Shown here: positions 23,528-24,973 of the stretch, in pieces
Numbering within the stretch: position 1 is the first letter of the stretch
How the letters are laid out: each line of letters opens with the position of its first letter
NCBI GenBank assembly: GCA_001791035.1
Contig: MGDX01000026.1
Coordinates: forward strand, 1 to 24,973
Source: Candidatus Uhrbacteria bacterium RIFCSPHIGHO2_02_FULL_53_13
Lineage (GTDB): Bacteria > Patescibacteriota > Patescibacteriia > UBA9934 > UBA11717
Length of the DNA stretch: 24,973 bases
Reading direction: 5' to 3'
Translations under genes and position numbers: made by a program
Notes under the pieces: model-generated
What the model saw: only the letters and a program-made list of their open reading frames with translations
What the model was told of the DNA's origin: nothing
The model's database searches: none

Positions 23528-23534
23528 CCTCCTT
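23528..23534 (-). promoter_or_regulatory. Consensus ribosome binding site of the HAD gene
   Basis: AAGGAGG lies 7 nt upstream of the ATG at 23520 and is the longest Shine-Dalgarno match in the window. Most other genes here have no visible site and rely on overlap with the preceding gene. Confidence 0.88.
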
Positions 23535-23544
23535 GGGGAACCAA

Positions 23545-24465
23545 TCAAGCACATCGAGCACCGCCGTGCCAATATGCGAGAGCGCCTGTGCGGTTTTCGC
23601 CGTCGAGCACGAAGTGCAAGCCGAAGTCGTCAATCTTCCCTTCCGTGTCAAGCTGAATGACCACGGGCGACTTGCCTACGCGCGGCGCGATGGCGACTAT
23701 TCGTCTGCACATCGGCGCGCCATTATGCGTCTCCATGTCGAAAAATCGGTAACGCATTCCCGTGAGGCGAAGTTGCGTCAAAATGACAAGTTCAATGTCA
23801 CCGACCGGACCGGCAGTCACAATGCCGGTCGTGCCGTTGAGCGTGTCTTTCCCTACGGGAACCATCTTGAGTCGGACCTCTTCGTTTACATGCGTCCCCC
23901 AATGAGGGCTTGACGCGACCATGCACCCGCGCACATGACGTTGCTCGGCATCAAAGCGTGCCTGGTGCTTCCGAAGCTGACCTGGCAGGATCACGTTGAC
24001 CCAACCGCCATACGAATTCTTGATCCCAAGCTCGGCGATCTCAAACACCTGCTCGACAAGCAAGTTCTCGGTCTCCGCCATGCCTCCCGACGGCTCGGCG
24101 GCGCTCTGTACCGCCGGCGCGCCCAGGTTGCGCACGTGCATGATAGCCACCCACTTGGGGAAACCGGTACTGCCGAAGAACTTCCGCAAGAGATGTCCCA
24201 TCCGCCAGTAATCGAGCTTGGTGAGCGCTTTCCATGGCACAGGCACCACGATCGCCCCGCCAAAGTGAGCGGTGAACCGAAATGGTCCCGGAACGCGATT
24301 CTTGATCTGCCACGCGGCATCAAAATCCTGGCCGACCTTACGTGCCTCTCTCGGATTGCTGGGTTTTGACGTATGACGGACCGTCAAACCTTCGGTCGCG
24401 GCAATGATGCTTCCATCAGAGCCAATCGTCCCATGCACAATTCCACTCACCCACTTATTAGGCAA
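23545..24465 (-). CDS. Unrecognised 306-aa protein
   Basis: I do not recognise this protein. It has no signal peptide and no membrane helix, so it is probably cytoplasmic. It reads as a mixed alpha/beta protein with many Gly, Val and His. Visible segments are HFGGAIVVPVPWKALTK (67-83), AETENLLVEQVFEIAELG (129-146), a Cys-Met-Val segment before SSPHWGTHVNEEV (184-196), TTGIVTAGPVGDIELVI (211-227) and a C-terminal DDFGLHFVLDG. The start is a TTG at 24463-24465 with GAGG 5 nt upstream; a GTG five codons later is the alternative, and no ATG is near. It lies 44 nt after the RmlD-like gene and 24 nt before the HAD gene, so the three are probably co-transcribed. Coding status is supported by length and spacing; function is open. 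Confidence 0.6.
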   Translation of the reverse strand: MPNKWVSGIVHGTIGSDGSIIAATEGLTVRHTSKPSNPREARKVGQDFDAAWQIKNRVPGPFRFTAHFGGAIVVPVPWKALTKLDYWRMGHLLRKFFGSTGFPKWVAIMHVRNLGAPAVQSAAEPSGGMAETENLLVEQVFEIAELGIKNSYGGWVNVILPGQLRKHQARFDAEQRHVRGCMVASSPHWGTHVNEEVRLKMVPVGKDTLNGTTGIVTAGPVGDIELVILTQLRLTGMRYRFFDMETHNGAPMCRRIVAIAPRVGKSPVVIQLDTEGKIDDFGLHFVLDGENRTGALAYWHGGARCA

Positions 24466-24486
24466 GATTACCTCGTGAAGTAAGCA

Positions 24487-24506
24487 TGCGACAAGAACTT
24501 ATCGCA
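24487..24506 (-). other. Small hairpin between the RmlD-like gene and the 306-aa gene
   Basis: TGCGATAA-GTTC-TTGTCGCA can form an 8-bp stem with one G-U pair, 3 nt after the TGA stop at 24510-24512. No T-run follows, so it is not a typical intrinsic terminator; it might affect mRNA stability or be chance. Confidence 0.35.
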
Positions 24507-24509
24507 CAA

Positions 24510-24973
24510 TCATGACATCGTAAACACGGCGCGCACGGCTTCGTGCATTGGCAGGTCGTATGAAAACAGCTGTTGCCAGGCTGTGTTGGTTGCCTTGAGC
24601 GTGCGCGTGAGTGTCTGCGGCGCTTCTTGCGGCGTGATCACTACATTTTTGCCGGAAACTTGTTTAAAAATATTCAAAAGTTCAAACTTTGTTACGGCAA
24701 GGTTTGGAACAAAATGAATCGCCGACGTCGAGCCGCGCACGGCATCAAACGCATCGTGAAGAATCAGCTCTCGACAAAGCTCGGCAAACTGCGAAGTCGT
24801 CACGCCCGTCCAATGCTGGTTCGTAAAACCGGAAACGGTCGCGCCTTCGGGCTGATTCATAAACCACTCCCAAATCCCCGCCTTCAAGTGCGGACTTGGA
24901 CCGATGATGGACGTTCTAATGTTGAGCACGCGGTCAGAGACAGCTTCGCCCAAACTCTTTGTTTTTCCGTAGG
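24510..24973 (-). CDS. RmlD-like sugar-nucleotide reductase, 5' end outside the window
   Basis: The last 153 residues of an extended SDR whose start lies beyond position 24973. The reading frame is open to the edge and begins YGKTKSLGE, where Y and K are the YxxxK catalytic pair, so about half of the protein is missing. Downstream come LNIRTSIIGPSPHLKAGIWE and a segment with TNQHWTGVTTSQFAELC, matching the substrate-domain block of RmlD-like reductases (RTSIIG...GLLEWFL, then WNGVTTLELA). It has no fused cupin as CapF has. Reduction of a 4-keto UDP- or dTDP-sugar is likely; in clusters with a WecB-like 2-epimerase and a WbuB-like transferase, as here, such a gene often serves an L-FucNAc-type pathway. 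It is probably co-transcribed with the 306-aa and HAD genes. Confidence 0.85.
   Translation of the reverse strand, partial: YGKTKSLGEAVSDRVLNIRTSIIGPSPHLKAGIWEWFMNQPEGATVSGFTNQHWTGVTTSQFAELCRELILHDAFDAVRGSTSAIHFVPNLAVTKFELLNIFKQVSGKNVVITPQEAPQTLTRTLKATNTAWQQLFSYDLPMHEAVRAVFTMS

Noticed and set aside
23113..23913. Plus-strand ORF of 266 codons
   Set aside because: It spans the boundary of two minus-strand genes, including the AAGGAGG site and the start of the HAD gene; no domain is visible.

Overview
The window looks like part of a genome from the Candidate Phyla Radiation (Patescibacteria, Parcubacteria-like). The best pointer is the secreted FN3 protein at 1196-2608, whose C-terminal domain is of a kind I know mainly from these organisms. 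Genes are tightly packed and every supported gene lies on the minus strand, so transcription runs from high to low coordinates. TGA is used as a stop throughout, which argues against the code-25 lineages (Gracilibacteria, Absconditabacteria). The lineage is an inference from gene content; no rRNA or tRNA gene is present.

Layout, in the direction of transcription. (a) 24973-22843: the end of an RmlD-like sugar-nucleotide reductase cut by the window edge, an unrecognised 306-aa protein, a HAD phosphatase with a strong ribosome binding site, then a rho-independent terminator. (b) 22783-18776: a kinase-like/methyltransferase fusion, a membrane-anchored sulfatase-fold enzyme with a threonine at the nucleophile position, and a small YIDPG membrane protein. 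(c) 18723-7500: ten tightly linked genes, several joined by ATGA overlaps: a divergent WecB-type 2-epimerase, two SAM methyltransferases, a DUF2079 membrane protein, an AsnB-type amidotransferase, three glycosyltransferases (one of no clear family), an extended SDR epimerase and an RmlC-like cupin. (d) 7355-4371: a WecA/WbpL-type sugar-phosphate transferase followed by a WbpM/CapD-type 4,6-dehydratase. (e) 4170-2687: a DUF218 protein coupled to a DUF1616-like membrane protein. (f) 2608-246: the FN3 surface protein with its own promoter and terminator, and a GlmU-like nucleotidyltransferase.

Taken together this is a surface-glycan locus. The likely flow is sugar nucleotide synthesis (nucleotidyltransferase, WbpM, WecB-like, RmlD-like, SDR and RmlC-like enzymes), priming on a polyprenyl phosphate (WbpL-like), extension by glycosyltransferases, and decoration by the amidotransferase, methyltransferases and sulfatase-fold enzyme. 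No recognisable flippase, Wzy polymerase or ABC exporter is in the window. The adjacent WbpL-WbpM pair with an AsnB-type enzyme upstream resembles O-antigen loci of Pseudomonas, although CPR bacteria are not thought to make LPS, so S-layer glycoprotein or capsule-like glycan is more likely.

The intergenic gaps hold two kinds of palindromic DNA. Three copies of an element with GTCATTGCGA-type ends lie at about 100-192, 4183-4371 and 7400-7464. A different 127-nt element with perfect 17-bp inverted ends lies at 1023-1149. No intergenic stretch is longer than 300 bases.
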